Origin: Bacteroides faecalis
GTDB taxonomy: Bacteria > Bacteroidota > Bacteroidia > Bacteroidales > Bacteroidaceae
Length of the DNA: 64,000 nucleotides
NCBI RefSeq assembly: GCF_003865075.1
Contig: NZ_BHWB01000015.1
Coordinates: 32,899 to 96,898 of the forward strand
Reading direction: 5' to 3'
Shown: positions 8,266 to 16,305 of the stretch, one piece after another
How the letters are laid out: every line of letters begins with the position of its first letter
Numbering within the stretch: the stretch's first letter is position 1
Position numbers and translations under genes: made by a program
Notes under the pieces: generated by a model
Seen by the model: only the letters and a program-made list of their open reading frames with translations
What the model was told of the DNA's origin: nothing
Databases searched by the model: none

Positions 8266-9828
8266 ATGGTAGTAGTAGTTTTAAAAGCGGCAACTTCTTT
8301 CGCTGGTATTGATTATAATGAGCGAAAGAATGAGGAAGGCAAGAGTGAACTTCTTGTTGCAGAAAATTTTGCTATGAATCCAGATAATTTGAAGAAGTCG
8401 GATTATATAGCTTATATGGAATCTGTCTGTAGGACTAATCCAGCGGTCAAGGCAAAACAATTTCATGCAGTGATTTCATGTAAGGGGCGTGAATATTCGG
8501 CAGAGGATTTGAAAAATGTAGCTTTGCAATATATAAATAAAATGGGTTATGGAAATAATCCTTATATGATATATTTTCATTCTGATACAGAAAATAATCA
8601 TGTACATATTGTTTCTACACGAGTACAGAAGAACGGACAGAAGGTAAAAGATAATATGGAAGCTGTGCGCTCACAGAAAGTCATAAATCAAATAATGAAT
8701 GTTGATTTAGCTTTGAAGGCTAAAGATGATATTTCAAAATACATGGAGTTTTCTTTTTCTACAGTGCAGCAATATAAGTTGTTACTTGAACAATCAGGAT
8801 GGAAATTAAGAGAAAAGGATGGATTATTAATTTTGTATAAGGGTGGTGAAAAGCACGCTTCAATTCAATTAGAGCAGATAAAAGATAAAGCTAAACAATA
8901 TACACCTGATGAAGAAAGAAGAAAACAGATAACAGCTCTTTTATTTAAATATAAGCAAGGACTTTCCTATACAGAACTTCAAACTTTGATGAAAGATAAG
9001 TTTGGTATAAATTTAGTCTTTCATACAGGAAAAGGACATACTAAACCTTATGGATATACATTAATTGATTATAGAAATAAGAGAGTTTTGAAAGGTGGGG
9101 AAGTTATGGATTTGAAGGAACTTTTAGTAGAGCCTAATAAACAAGCAAAAGTTGAACACTGTAATAGTATAATTAATCTTCTTTTGAAAGATGGAACAAA
9201 ATATACAATGGATAGTTTCAAGAAATTAATGTTAGATTACGGTTATAGGTTTTCAATGAATGGCACAATATTTATAAATGGTGATGATAAGGCTTTATTG
9301 GTTCTTGATAAAAAACTGTTGAAAGAACTTAGATATAATAGCAGAGTGTATGAAGCAAATAAATTTAATGTTGCTACACTTAAAGAAGCCGAGTTGTTAA
9401 GTAGAATTTATCATGTGAAAAAAGATGATATTTTGATTCAAGAGCATATGGATAAAAAAAATACTGTCTATACTGATATGATAAATAGTTATTTGGCTCA
9501 TAGTTCAGATTTACATTCTACATTAAGAGAAAAAGGAATTCTTTTTGTTGAAGATGATAATTTAGTTTATCTAATAGATAAAAAGAATAAAGTAATCGTA
9601 AGTACTGATGATTTAGGAATCAATATTATAAAAGATGGCTATAGTAAAGATAGGATTACTCTAGTTACTCTTGATAAGATGGAAAGAATAAATGTTGAAC
9701 AAGATTCAGAACTGGCAAGGGGATTTAATCTGATTGATGCTATTTGTGATATTCTTAGCCAGCATATAAATGTACAGCAAGATAAATCTCCTAATAGGAA
9801 AAAGAAAAGAGGACAGCAACAAAATTAA
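8266..9828 (+). CDS. Relaxase/mobilization nuclease
   Basis: This roughly 520-residue protein has the relaxase/mobilization nuclease domain in its first 150 residues, including the metal-binding NHVHIVSTRV motif. Relaxases nick one strand at oriT, stay bound to the 5' end and lead it into the recipient. The remainder is lysine-rich with no clear helicase or primase motifs, and the basic C-terminus (RKKKRGQQQ) could bind DNA. The ATG at 8266 was chosen because a promoter box lies just upstream. The mobC upstream and the parA 16 bp downstream make a mobilization-maintenance block. It differs from the segment B relaxase at 46291. Confidence 0.82.
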   Translation: MVVVVLKAATSFAGIDYNERKNEEGKSELLVAENFAMNPDNLKKSDYIAYMESVCRTNPAVKAKQFHAVISCKGREYSAEDLKNVALQYINKMGYGNNPYMIYFHSDTENNHVHIVSTRVQKNGQKVKDNMEAVRSQKVINQIMNVDLALKAKDDISKYMEFSFSTVQQYKLLLEQSGWKLREKDGLLILYKGGEKHASIQLEQIKDKAKQYTPDEERRKQITALLFKYKQGLSYTELQTLMKDKFGINLVFHTGKGHTKPYGYTLIDYRNKRVLKGGEVMDLKELLVEPNKQAKVEHCNSIINLLLKDGTKYTMDSFKKLMLDYGYRFSMNGTIFINGDDKALLVLDKKLLKELRYNSRVYEANKFNVATLKEAELLSRIYHVKKDDILIQEHMDKKNTVYTDMINSYLAHSSDLHSTLREKGILFVEDDNLVYLIDKKNKVIVSTDDLGINIIKDGYSKDRITLVTLDKMERINVEQDSELARGFNLIDAICDILSQHINVQQDKSPNRKKKRGQQQN

Positions 9829-9844
9829 TAAATATAAGTAAGAT

Positions 9845-10468
9845 ATGATAATATTATTTGGGAATCAGAAAGGCGGTTGTGGTAAAACGACTAATTGCAT
9901 ACAATTTGCCAACTATCTAGTAGAAAAAGGAAAAGAAGTTCTAGTATTGGATTTAGATTTTCAGCGTTCATTATCGGATAGAAGAAAAGAAGATATTGCG
10001 ACCTATGATAATGAACCTAAATATGAGGTTATACAAACCGATATATCTAATGTTGCTAAAATTATTAGTGATTTTACTAAGGTTGAGCAAGGAAATCTAT
10101 TAATAGATTTGCCTGGTAAGATTGATGATGATGCTCTGGGAACTATTCTTAAAGCTGCGGATATAATAATATGCCCATTTAAATACGATAAATTTACAAT
10201 GGATAGTACAGGTTTTTTTATCCAAGTGTTACAGTATTTAAATGTAAAAGCTAAAATATTCTTTTTACCTAACAATATGAGAACTGCGGTAAGATATGAA
10301 ACAAAAGAACAGGTAGTTGATATTCTTAAGCAAGTTGGTTTTGTTACAGATGAAATACCAGCTTCTGTTGCTATGGAACGTATAAATACATTAGCAATTA
10401 GTAATGAGTGTATTGATAAGGTGAAGAATGCTTATGATTATATCATTCAAGAAGGAGCAATAAAATAA
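9845..10468 (+). CDS. ParA-like partition ATPase (segment A)
   Basis: This 207-residue protein starts with a deviant Walker A motif (QKGGCGKTT) and has a Walker A' region (VLVLDLDFQRS) and an LLIDLPG Walker B-like strand. ParA ATPases move plasmid copies over the nucleoid with a centromere-binding partner. The short length and lack of an N-terminal DNA-binding domain fit a small, type Ib-like ParA. The gene at 10527 is the likely partner. Confidence 0.82.
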   Translation: MIILFGNQKGGCGKTTNCIQFANYLVEKGKEVLVLDLDFQRSLSDRRKEDIATYDNEPKYEVIQTDISNVAKIISDFTKVEQGNLLIDLPGKIDDDALGTILKAADIIICPFKYDKFTMDSTGFFIQVLQYLNVKAKIFFLPNNMRTAVRYETKEQVVDILKQVGFVTDEIPASVAMERINTLAISNECIDKVKNAYDYIIQEGAIK

Positions 10469-10515
10469 AATATTCTTTTAATAGATATTTGTTATAAAGT
10501 TATTCATTTATTGTA

Positions 10516-10523
10516 TATATTTG
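10516..10523 (+). promoter_or_regulatory. Possible internal minus-7 box
   Basis: TATATTTG fits the consensus but ends only 3 bp before the ATG at 10527, so it would give a leaderless transcript or use a later start. It may be a chance match in AT-rich DNA. Confidence 0.3.
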
Positions 10524-10526
10524 CAC

Positions 10527-10961
10527 ATGGCTGATAAATTAAGGAAAAAGCAAAATGAAGGTATTTCTAGTGTTCTGGAAATAGCTAAAATGATAAGAGG
10601 TGAAGAATTGCATGGGAGTAGTATAAATGAAGCTCCTATTCAAGAAGCTAAATATGAAGTTGAAGAGGAGAAAGAACCACTTCATGTAGAAATGGAAACA
10701 ACTTCTTCGGAAGTTTTTAATTTTAATGGCTCTAGTGAAATGGATTTGACGGACTTATTAGAGTACATTAAAGGAAAAAATTATAATTGCAAGGAAGTTC
10801 TATATGTTGATACAGATGTAAAAGAGGTGTTTGGGTTGCTCAAAGCTAAAGCCAAAATACCTATTTCATCTTTAGTTTCGTTTATTTTGGAAGATTGGTT
10901 AACTAAACACCGTAGCGACATAAGTTCTTTGATTAAGCAAAAAAAGAACCGTTTTCTTTAG
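10527..10961 (+). CDS. Putative partition partner / DUF3408-like protein
   Basis: About 144 residues. The first two thirds are charged and probably disordered. The C-terminal 60 residues (KEVLYVDTDVKEVFGLLK, then ISSLVSFILEDWLTKH) resemble the ribbon-helix-helix end of DUF3408-type proteins that accompany ParA genes in Bacteroides mobile elements. Position 58 bp after parA supports a ParB-like role. The ATG at 10527 is preferred over a TTG at 10521. A bidirectional terminator follows. Confidence 0.55.
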   Translation: MADKLRKKQNEGISSVLEIAKMIRGEELHGSSINEAPIQEAKYEVEEEKEPLHVEMETTSSEVFNFNGSSEMDLTDLLEYIKGKNYNCKEVLYVDTDVKEVFGLLKAKAKIPISSLVSFILEDWLTKHRSDISSLIKQKKNRFL

Positions 10962-11014
10962 TACAGAAAAAGGGTCGTTTTGTGAAACAAAAGATTTTTG
11001 GTTAGGCTATAGAC

Positions 11015-11044
11015 CCGTCCAATGGGTTTTTCCTCATTGGACGG
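11015..11044. terminator. Bidirectional terminator
   Basis: A perfect 10-bp stem (ccgtccaatg / cattggacgg) with a 10-nt loop containing a T run separates the plus-strand mob/par genes from the minus-strand TetR gene, whose stop codon lies just beyond. Confidence 0.75.
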
Positions 11045-11049
11045 ATATT

Positions 11050-11772
11050 TTAGATAGAAACAATAATTTCTTTAGGGATTCCTGTATAATATGCTATTTT
11101 TTCTACAGGAATATTATCTTCTCTCATTTTTATTATAATATCAATATTTTCTTTAGTAATAGAAGAAGGTATAAACGTAAATAAAATGTCTGACAATTTG
11201 CTTATAGCCTTAATAACTTTTTGTTTGTCAGATTCTTTTTTTAAGTCTATTTCACTGAAAGTTGAAAGTTTATCATGCAAAATAAGATAATATATTCCTC
11301 CTATTATTAGTGCAGATATAGTTACAATGTCAATATCTGTATTGGAGAATATGTTTGAGAATTTTTGGCATAAAGGTAACGTGTGCAATTCCCGTAGTTG
11401 AGCGGTACGTTGACTAGTTTCATTGTTATTAGCTAGTTCCCATTTTAGAAGTTCTTGCATGATTTTATTTTCTGATAAAGATTGAAATAAACCTACAAGA
11501 ATGTTCATATATAGTGCTTTATCGTTACTAGATTGTTTTTGTGATTTTACAATATCGCTAAACCAATAGTCGTATTTTTTTACATACTCGTCAATGAACT
11601 TATTCAAATCATCATATCTGTTATAGAATTGTACAGGCTCAATTTCAGCTTGTCGCATAATACCTGTAACTGTTAGATTAGAAAATCCTTCAGTTTCAAT
11701 TAAATGGGTTGCCGCATTAATAATGCTTTCCTTTATGTCTTTGGCACTTCTTCGCTTTCTCCTTTCTTTCAT
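11050..11772 (-). CDS. TetR/AcrR-family transcriptional regulator
   Basis: The 240-residue protein begins with a basic stretch and a TetR helix-turn-helix (DIKESIINAATHLIETEGFS, then LTVTGIMRQAEIEPVQFYNRYDDLNKFI). The rest is a helical ligand-binding and dimer domain. The C-terminal tail (NIPVEKIAYYTGIPKEIIVS) resembles a short helix-turn-helix module. It sits 2 bp downstream of the truncated BioF-like gene in the same orientation, so the two were probably co-transcribed before that gene was broken. Confidence 0.8.
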   Translation of the reverse strand: MKERRKRRSAKDIKESIINAATHLIETEGFSNLTVTGIMRQAEIEPVQFYNRYDDLNKFIDEYVKKYDYWFSDIVKSQKQSSNDKALYMNILVGLFQSLSENKIMQELLKWELANNNETSQRTAQLRELHTLPLCQKFSNIFSNTDIDIVTISALIIGGIYYLILHDKLSTFSEIDLKKESDKQKVIKAISKLSDILFTFIPSSITKENIDIIIKMREDNIPVEKIAYYTGIPKEIIVSI

Positions 11773-11774
11773 TA

Positions 11775-12540
11775 TTATTTTATTTTTATGTTCTTATTTA
11801 TATCATTAAGAGTATTGACTAAAGATTCTAATTGTTCAAGTTTATGCGTGGCAAGAACGCTGACCCTTAATCTTGCTTCTTTGGTTCTTACAGCCGGATA
11901 TACAATTCCAATTGTAAAGATACCTTTTTCTTGCAACATTTTAGCAATTTCGTAAACCTTTTTATTATCTCTTATCATAATAGGAAAAATAGGGGAAACA
12001 GATTTTCCTATGTCGAACCCTTCTTCTTTCAACCGTTTTCTAAGATAGTTCGTATTTTCCCAAAGTTTGGTTCTTATTTGTGGTTCTTTTTTTATAATCT
12101 CTAAAGCTTTTAGTATGGATGCTGTGACTTGTGGGGTAGGGGCTGCTGAAAACACATTGCTGTCCGCATAAAATTTCAAGTATTGTATTATCTTCTTCGA
12201 AGCTGCTGCAAATCCCCCTACGCAACCAAATGACTTGCTGAATGTGCCAGTAATAATATCAATTTGACCTAAACAGTTATAGTATTCAGCTGTTCCTCTG
12301 CCATTGGCTCCCATTACTCCTATTCCATGTGCATCATCTAACATCAGCATGGTTTCATAAGTCTTGCAAAGAGTAATAATTTCCGGAAGTAAAGACAAAT
12401 CCCCATCCTGGGAATATACACCATCTATTATTACAAGTTTAGTTTGATATTGCCCTTTGACTTCTTTTAGTACCTTCTCCAAATATTCTAGGTCGTTATG
12501 CCCAATTCGTTTTATACCTAAAATCCGCAGGTAGTTAATT
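11775..12540 (-). pseudogene. Truncated alpha-oxoamine synthase (BioF/Kbl/SPT-like)
   Basis: This frame encodes the C-terminal two thirds of a PLP-dependent alpha-oxoamine synthase. It has LMLDDAHGIGVMGANGRG and the PLP-lysine motif GTFSKSFGCVGGF. These enzymes condense an amino acid with an acyl thioester, as in biotin, ceramide or autoinducer synthesis. About 120-150 N-terminal residues are missing, because the frame runs into the IS1595-type element at about 12543. The first methionine in what remains is at 12482. It is probably inactive, since the N-terminal domain contributes to the active site. Confidence 0.75.
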
Positions 12541-12542
12541 AG

Positions 12543-13510
12543 GATGTTTAAAGATTCTGATTATCCGTTTATGCACCTGTTATATTCGCAATTACTAGTC
12601 TGTCAAAGAGTTTGTCTCCAAAATACCGTCTGTTTAATTTGTAAATAAACTCGTTGAGATACAACTGTAAGTATTTCCTTTTGATTTTATGGTAGTTGCC
12701 CAGCAATGTCCGTTTTGCATTACTGATTGCGATATGCACCCATTTGAGTGTTTCCTTGGTGGTTTTGGCGTCTGATTTCTCGGTGACGTGCAATTCCACC
12801 AGATCGGAGATGTCAACGTAAGAAGTGCTTTTGTCCGAAAATACGATGGCATCATCCTCCATGCAGTCCCTGACCACGCCGTTGATTCCTTCACTTTGAT
12901 GGCTATCCAGTACCCTGGCCTTGAAATAACGCACATGCTTCTCCTTTTTGCCCGTTTCGATATCTTCCAACGGGGTGCTTTCGGCCATCACCGCAACGTT
13001 CTGCTTTCCCTCGGCTCCCCGGCCACGTGTACCCTTGCCTCGCTCGATTTCCTTACTGGCCACCGAAAAGTAACCCTCATCCAGTTCTATCATCCCTTCC
13101 AGTGTATACCTTGCATCCCGGTTGCCCATCGCCCTGCGGAGTTTGTGTACCATCGCCCATACCGGTTCGTAACGCTTCAATCCTAATTGCTTCTGGAGTT
13201 CGTTGGTGGAGAATCCCTTTTTTGTGCAACTCATCAGGAACATCGTTTTGTACCACACCAGAAACGGCAGCTTGGAGCTCTCCATGATCGTACCGCTGCG
13301 CAACGAGGTGCGGAAACGGCAACCTTTGCATTCATAACTCCATTTACCCTGTAACCAATAATGGGAAGTGCCCCCGCATCGCTTGCAGACAACCCCTTCC
13401 TTATCACGCTGCTCCTTGAAATGCAAACGACAATCTTCCTCCGAACCGAAATGAGCCGTAAAACTGAATATGTTCATAATCCCTGCTTTTTGAGCGCTAA
13501 TATACTAAAA
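12543..13510 (-). mobile_element. IS1595-type insertion sequence (ends approximate)
   Basis: A complete IS1595-like transposase gene lies between two genes that are both truncated at its edges (the BioF-like gene and the exonuclease). Terminal inverted repeats and a target duplication could not be defined by eye. The two flanking genes are unrelated, so a deletion probably accompanied insertion or later recombination. Confidence 0.6.
12569..13477 (-). CDS. IS1595-family transposase
   Basis: This 302-residue protein has the ISXO2-like layout. An N-terminal zinc ribbon (VCKRCGG, then YECKGC) is followed by a DDE-type catalytic region with IELDEGYF, IVFSDKSTSY and a C-terminal LYLNEFIYKLNRR. 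The length is usual for the family and the frame is intact. Its GC content is higher than the AT-rich neighbours, consistent with arrival from elsewhere. Confidence 0.85.
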   Translation of the reverse strand: MNIFSFTAHFGSEEDCRLHFKEQRDKEGVVCKRCGGTSHYWLQGKWSYECKGCRFRTSLRSGTIMESSKLPFLVWYKTMFLMSCTKKGFSTNELQKQLGLKRYEPVWAMVHKLRRAMGNRDARYTLEGMIELDEGYFSVASKEIERGKGTRGRGAEGKQNVAVMAESTPLEDIETGKKEKHVRYFKARVLDSHQSEGINGVVRDCMEDDAIVFSDKSTSYVDISDLVELHVTEKSDAKTTKETLKWVHIAISNAKRTLLGNYHKIKRKYLQLYLNEFIYKLNRRYFGDKLFDRLVIANITGA

Positions 13511-14096
13511 ATATTAGGTGTGTTTGCGGAGAATCAGATAGATTTTTCAAAACACTCAAGTCCATACTCGCATTATGAAAAATTAATAAATTAGATGAAA
13601 GATATTTAGAAAGTTCGTCTTCCCATAATTCTTGAAAATTAAGGGAAAATTCTACATCTTCATATGAAATTCCGTGTATTGAAGTATGAGTTTTTAAAAA
13701 CTTTTCTGATTTTGGTGGATTTATATAGTGTTTTGTCGAATAAACTATTGTGTCATTTTTCACGAAGCATAATCCGATTGCACAAGCACTTAATCTACTG
13801 TTATTTGCTGTCTCAAAGTCAATAGCAATAAAATCAAATTTATTTTCAAAGTACTCAGGGAATGTATGAGGATTTTTAAATTGATTGAATTTCAATTTTT
13901 GCAAAATCGCTTGTTCGTATTGAGGTTTTACTTTATAACCAACTTGTTTTGCTTTTTTTAGCCAAGGTTCAAGAATATAGTTTGGTGTATTTTCGATAAA
14001 ATTATAGAATAGAAATTCATTGTTTGTTTCAGGATTTATTCCCGAAACTTCCATTTCAATTTGATTTTTTGGTTTAGGTTTAAAAAAGTTAAACAT
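13497..14096 (-). pseudogene. Truncated DnaQ-like 3'-5' exonuclease
   Basis: The frame encodes a DEDD exonuclease with Exo I (FIAIDFETANNS) and Exo II (LIFHNASMDLSVL). It ends abruptly after about 190 residues at the IS1595-type element, before the Exo III motif, so activity is unlikely. The last seven or so codons derive from the junction. It lies downstream of tet(X) on the minus strand, separated by an attC-like site, so it may have been the next cassette in an array. Confidence 0.7.
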
Positions 14097-14137
14097 AGTT
14101 CATTTTGTATAATTCAGACGAGTTTTGGTGTAATATG

Positions 14138-14274
14138 GCATATAACGTTTGGCAAATTGGCGATGGAGCCGACTTTTAGCACAAATGTTGAATAGAATTA
14201 CTAATCTTCAACATTGCACAAAAGTTCAATAGAAGTACTTCACCGGCTCTATTGCCAATTTGTTTGTTATGTGC
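14138..14274. repeat. attC-like inverted-repeat site 1
   Basis: The outer arms are gcatataacgtttggcaaat onward (14138-14171) and their imperfect complement ending ttatgtgc (14244-14274). They share aaattggc-gat/aat-gagccg and end in the ATAAC / GTTAT cores. An inner stem pairs aatgttgaa (14184-14192) with ttcaacatt (14207-14215). Size (137 bp), imperfect arms and nested stem resemble integron attC sites, although the core is GTTATGT rather than canonical GTTRRRY. It lies just 3' of tet(X) on the minus strand, where a cassette attC would be. Confidence 0.6.
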
Positions 14275-14288
14275 CGTTTTATTCCATT

Positions 14289-15455
14289 TTATACATTTAA
14301 CAATTGCTGAAACGTAAAGTCGGGTTTAAACATTTCAATTTCGTTTTGAGTTGATTCTTCTTGTGCTTCTTTGCCATAGATAAACATTTGCTGTTCATAA
14401 TTTTTAACAGCCTCTTCAATGCTATTAAATTTTCCATCGGCTAGATTATCAGACAATATCAAGGCATCCACCAACCCACTATTTACTCCCTGCCCTGCAA
14501 AAGGCGGCATCAAATGTGCGGCATCCCCAATCATTGTTATGGGTAATGGGCGCTTGCTTTTCCAAGGCTTTTCTAAAGGAAATATCCGTGTAGCCAATCC
14601 TACAAATGACAACGTCGTATGAATCAATTCTTTGTAGCGTTCGTCCCAATCGGAAAATTCTTTCAGAAGAAAATCAACGACACTATTTCTGTTTTGAAAA
14701 TCTACCTGCGTTTGGTTTTTCCATTCATCAGGTGTTTTAAAACTTATTCCAAAATGCAATGCACCATTATTATTGGGGTTAGCAAATAATAAATTACCTT
14801 GGTGAGATGCCATTAGCCGGTTTCCATTGCATAGCTGAAAAAATCCAGGACAGTTTATCTCTGGTTGATGAATATCGGCTTGTATATTGAAAGTACCTGT
14901 TTCTTCAACTTCCGTGTCGGTAACAAATTTTCTTACCTTGGACATCCCGCCATTGGCAAGAATAACCAAATCTGCTGTTTCACTCGGTTTATTCTCAAAA
15001 GTTAGTGTCCACTTCTTCTTACCAGGTTCAAGCATAACAAGTTTTCTATCCCAAATAACCGTGTCGTTTTCTAAACTATTCAACAAGATAGCCCTTAAGT
15101 CATTTCTGTTTATTTCAGGATTGTCAAATCGATTTTCGGGCTTTACATTTTTTGTGGATAAAATATTGCCTTTTTCATCAGCAATATTTACACCCATTGG
15201 TAAGGCTAAGTCATAATAAGTTTGTAACAATCCCGCTTTTTTCATTGCTTCCTGACCTGAACCTTTGTGTAGGTCAAGGGTTCCACCAAAAATTCTTGCC
15301 TCTCGGTCGTTGTCTCTTTCGTAAACTGAAACGTCTATGCCGTTTTGCTGTAATAATTTTGCCATAGTCAGTCCAACGGGTCCACCACCAATTATTGCAA
15401 CGTTCTTATCACTAAGTAAATTCATTTGTTTGTCTGTATCTATTCGCATTGTCAT
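14289..15455 (-). CDS. tet(X): Tet(X) tetracycline-inactivating monooxygenase
   Basis: The 388-residue protein is a full-length Tet(X)/Tet(X2)-type FAD-dependent monooxygenase. It has the start MTMRIDTDKQ, the dinucleotide motif AIIGGGPVGL and the flavin motif MIGDAAHLMPPFAGQGVNSG. Using NADPH and oxygen, these enzymes hydroxylate tetracyclines at C11a. Because oxygen is needed, the gene gives no protection to a strict anaerobe, as long noted for Bacteroides carriers. It has moderate AT content and lies between two attC-like sites, so it looks like a mobile cassette. Which tet(X) allele it is needs an alignment. Confidence 0.95.
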   Translation of the reverse strand: MTMRIDTDKQMNLLSDKNVAIIGGGPVGLTMAKLLQQNGIDVSVYERDNDREARIFGGTLDLHKGSGQEAMKKAGLLQTYYDLALPMGVNIADEKGNILSTKNVKPENRFDNPEINRNDLRAILLNSLENDTVIWDRKLVMLEPGKKKWTLTFENKPSETADLVILANGGMSKVRKFVTDTEVEETGTFNIQADIHQPEINCPGFFQLCNGNRLMASHQGNLLFANPNNNGALHFGISFKTPDEWKNQTQVDFQNRNSVVDFLLKEFSDWDERYKELIHTTLSFVGLATRIFPLEKPWKSKRPLPITMIGDAAHLMPPFAGQGVNSGLVDALILSDNLADGKFNSIEEAVKNYEQQMFIYGKEAQEESTQNEIEMFKPDFTFQQLLNV

Positions 15456-15463
15456 TCAAAAAT

Positions 15464-15662
15464 GGCACATAACGGGAAACGCATTGGCGAAGTGGCGGAT
15501 AAATTGGACAAAAAGTTCAATTTAGCGAGAACGTAGCCGATGTGTTTCCACAGAGCTAACTTACAAATAAAAAGCGAATGTGGAACACATTCGGCGGAAT
15601 AAAATGCAGAAACTTTCAATTTAGCACTTAACCTGCCATTTTGCCAATGCGATGTTATGTGA
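15464..15662. repeat. attC-like inverted-repeat site 2
   Basis: The outer arms are ggcacataacgggaaacgca onward (15464-15496) and gccattttgccaatgcgatg onward to gttatgtg (15635-15661). The inner arms ccgatgtgtttccaca (15537-15552) and tgtggaacacattcgg (15579-15594) form a second imperfect stem. ttcaatttagc occurs twice (about 15517 and 15616). At about 199 bp it is larger than site 1 but shares the same terminal CATAAC / GTTATG cores and nested layout. It lies immediately 5' of tet(X) on the minus strand. Confidence 0.6.
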
Positions 15663-15674
15663 AGGAATTTTTAG

Positions 15675-15682
15675 TATCTTTG
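15675..15682 (+). promoter_or_regulatory. Minus-7 box before the MACPF-like fragment
   Basis: TATCTTTG matches the Bacteroides minus-7 consensus. It lies just after attC-like site 2 and reads into the downstream fragment. No good TTTG box is present at the usual distance. Confidence 0.4.
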
Positions 15683-15727
15683 TATTCAAATAATTCACAT
15701 TTTATGTATTTCAGCAAGCCTTGGTAA

Positions 15728-16305
15728 TTAAAAATTAAAGTAAATTTTGAACAGAAAACTAAATCCTTAGAGAAAAATATTAATGCTTCACTTGTATATA
15801 AAGGTGATTCACTTAATGGGTCGTTCGGATTTAATGGAAAGGATGGTACTTTTGATTCTACAGTTTACAAAAGACAAGATATATTTATACGTGTAAAAAC
15901 ATTGGGTGGTATTCAAGATGAAACAGGTGTAGTGAATACTACAATGGCACTTAAAGACATAAATATAAACTTGCAATCTTGGAGAAAATCATTAAATGAT
16001 TCAAAAAATCATACAGTGATTGATTTAATAGAAGAAGGATTATATCCAATGTCGGATTTTGTACTGGAAAGAAACTTTCAAAGACGTTTTGATGATACTT
16101 CTAAGGAAATTCTTCTTCCTGTTACAAGACTTTATACTCCGTCTATTACGATTGCAAGAGTATTGACAAAGACATCTGCTTCGGGAGAAAGTTTATATGA
16201 TGTAGCTGCTGTGTTAACAACAAGACAGGGTGACCAAATAGTATTGAGTAAAAGTAATGCTACGGATGCGGAATTAAGGCAAAATGAAGATGATAATGTT
16301 TTTAT
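15728..16305 (+). pseudogene. Fragment resembling a MACPF (perforin-like) toxin
   Basis: The frame is open from just after a stop at 15725 to the IS1380 copy at 16306. It encodes about 192 residues. IFIRVKTLGG followed by INLQSWRKSLND and GLYPMSDFVLERN resembles the second half of the MAC/perforin domain in Bacteroidales secreted antimicrobial (BSAP-like) proteins. The 5' end lacks a proper start and signal peptide, and the 3' end runs into the IS. It is therefore a remnant. The family call rests on motif resemblance and needs a profile search. Confidence 0.5.

Noticed and set aside
12543..13510. Defined terminal repeats and target duplication for the IS1595-type element
   Set aside because: I compared both edges and found only a weak attagg similarity, not enough to call ends.
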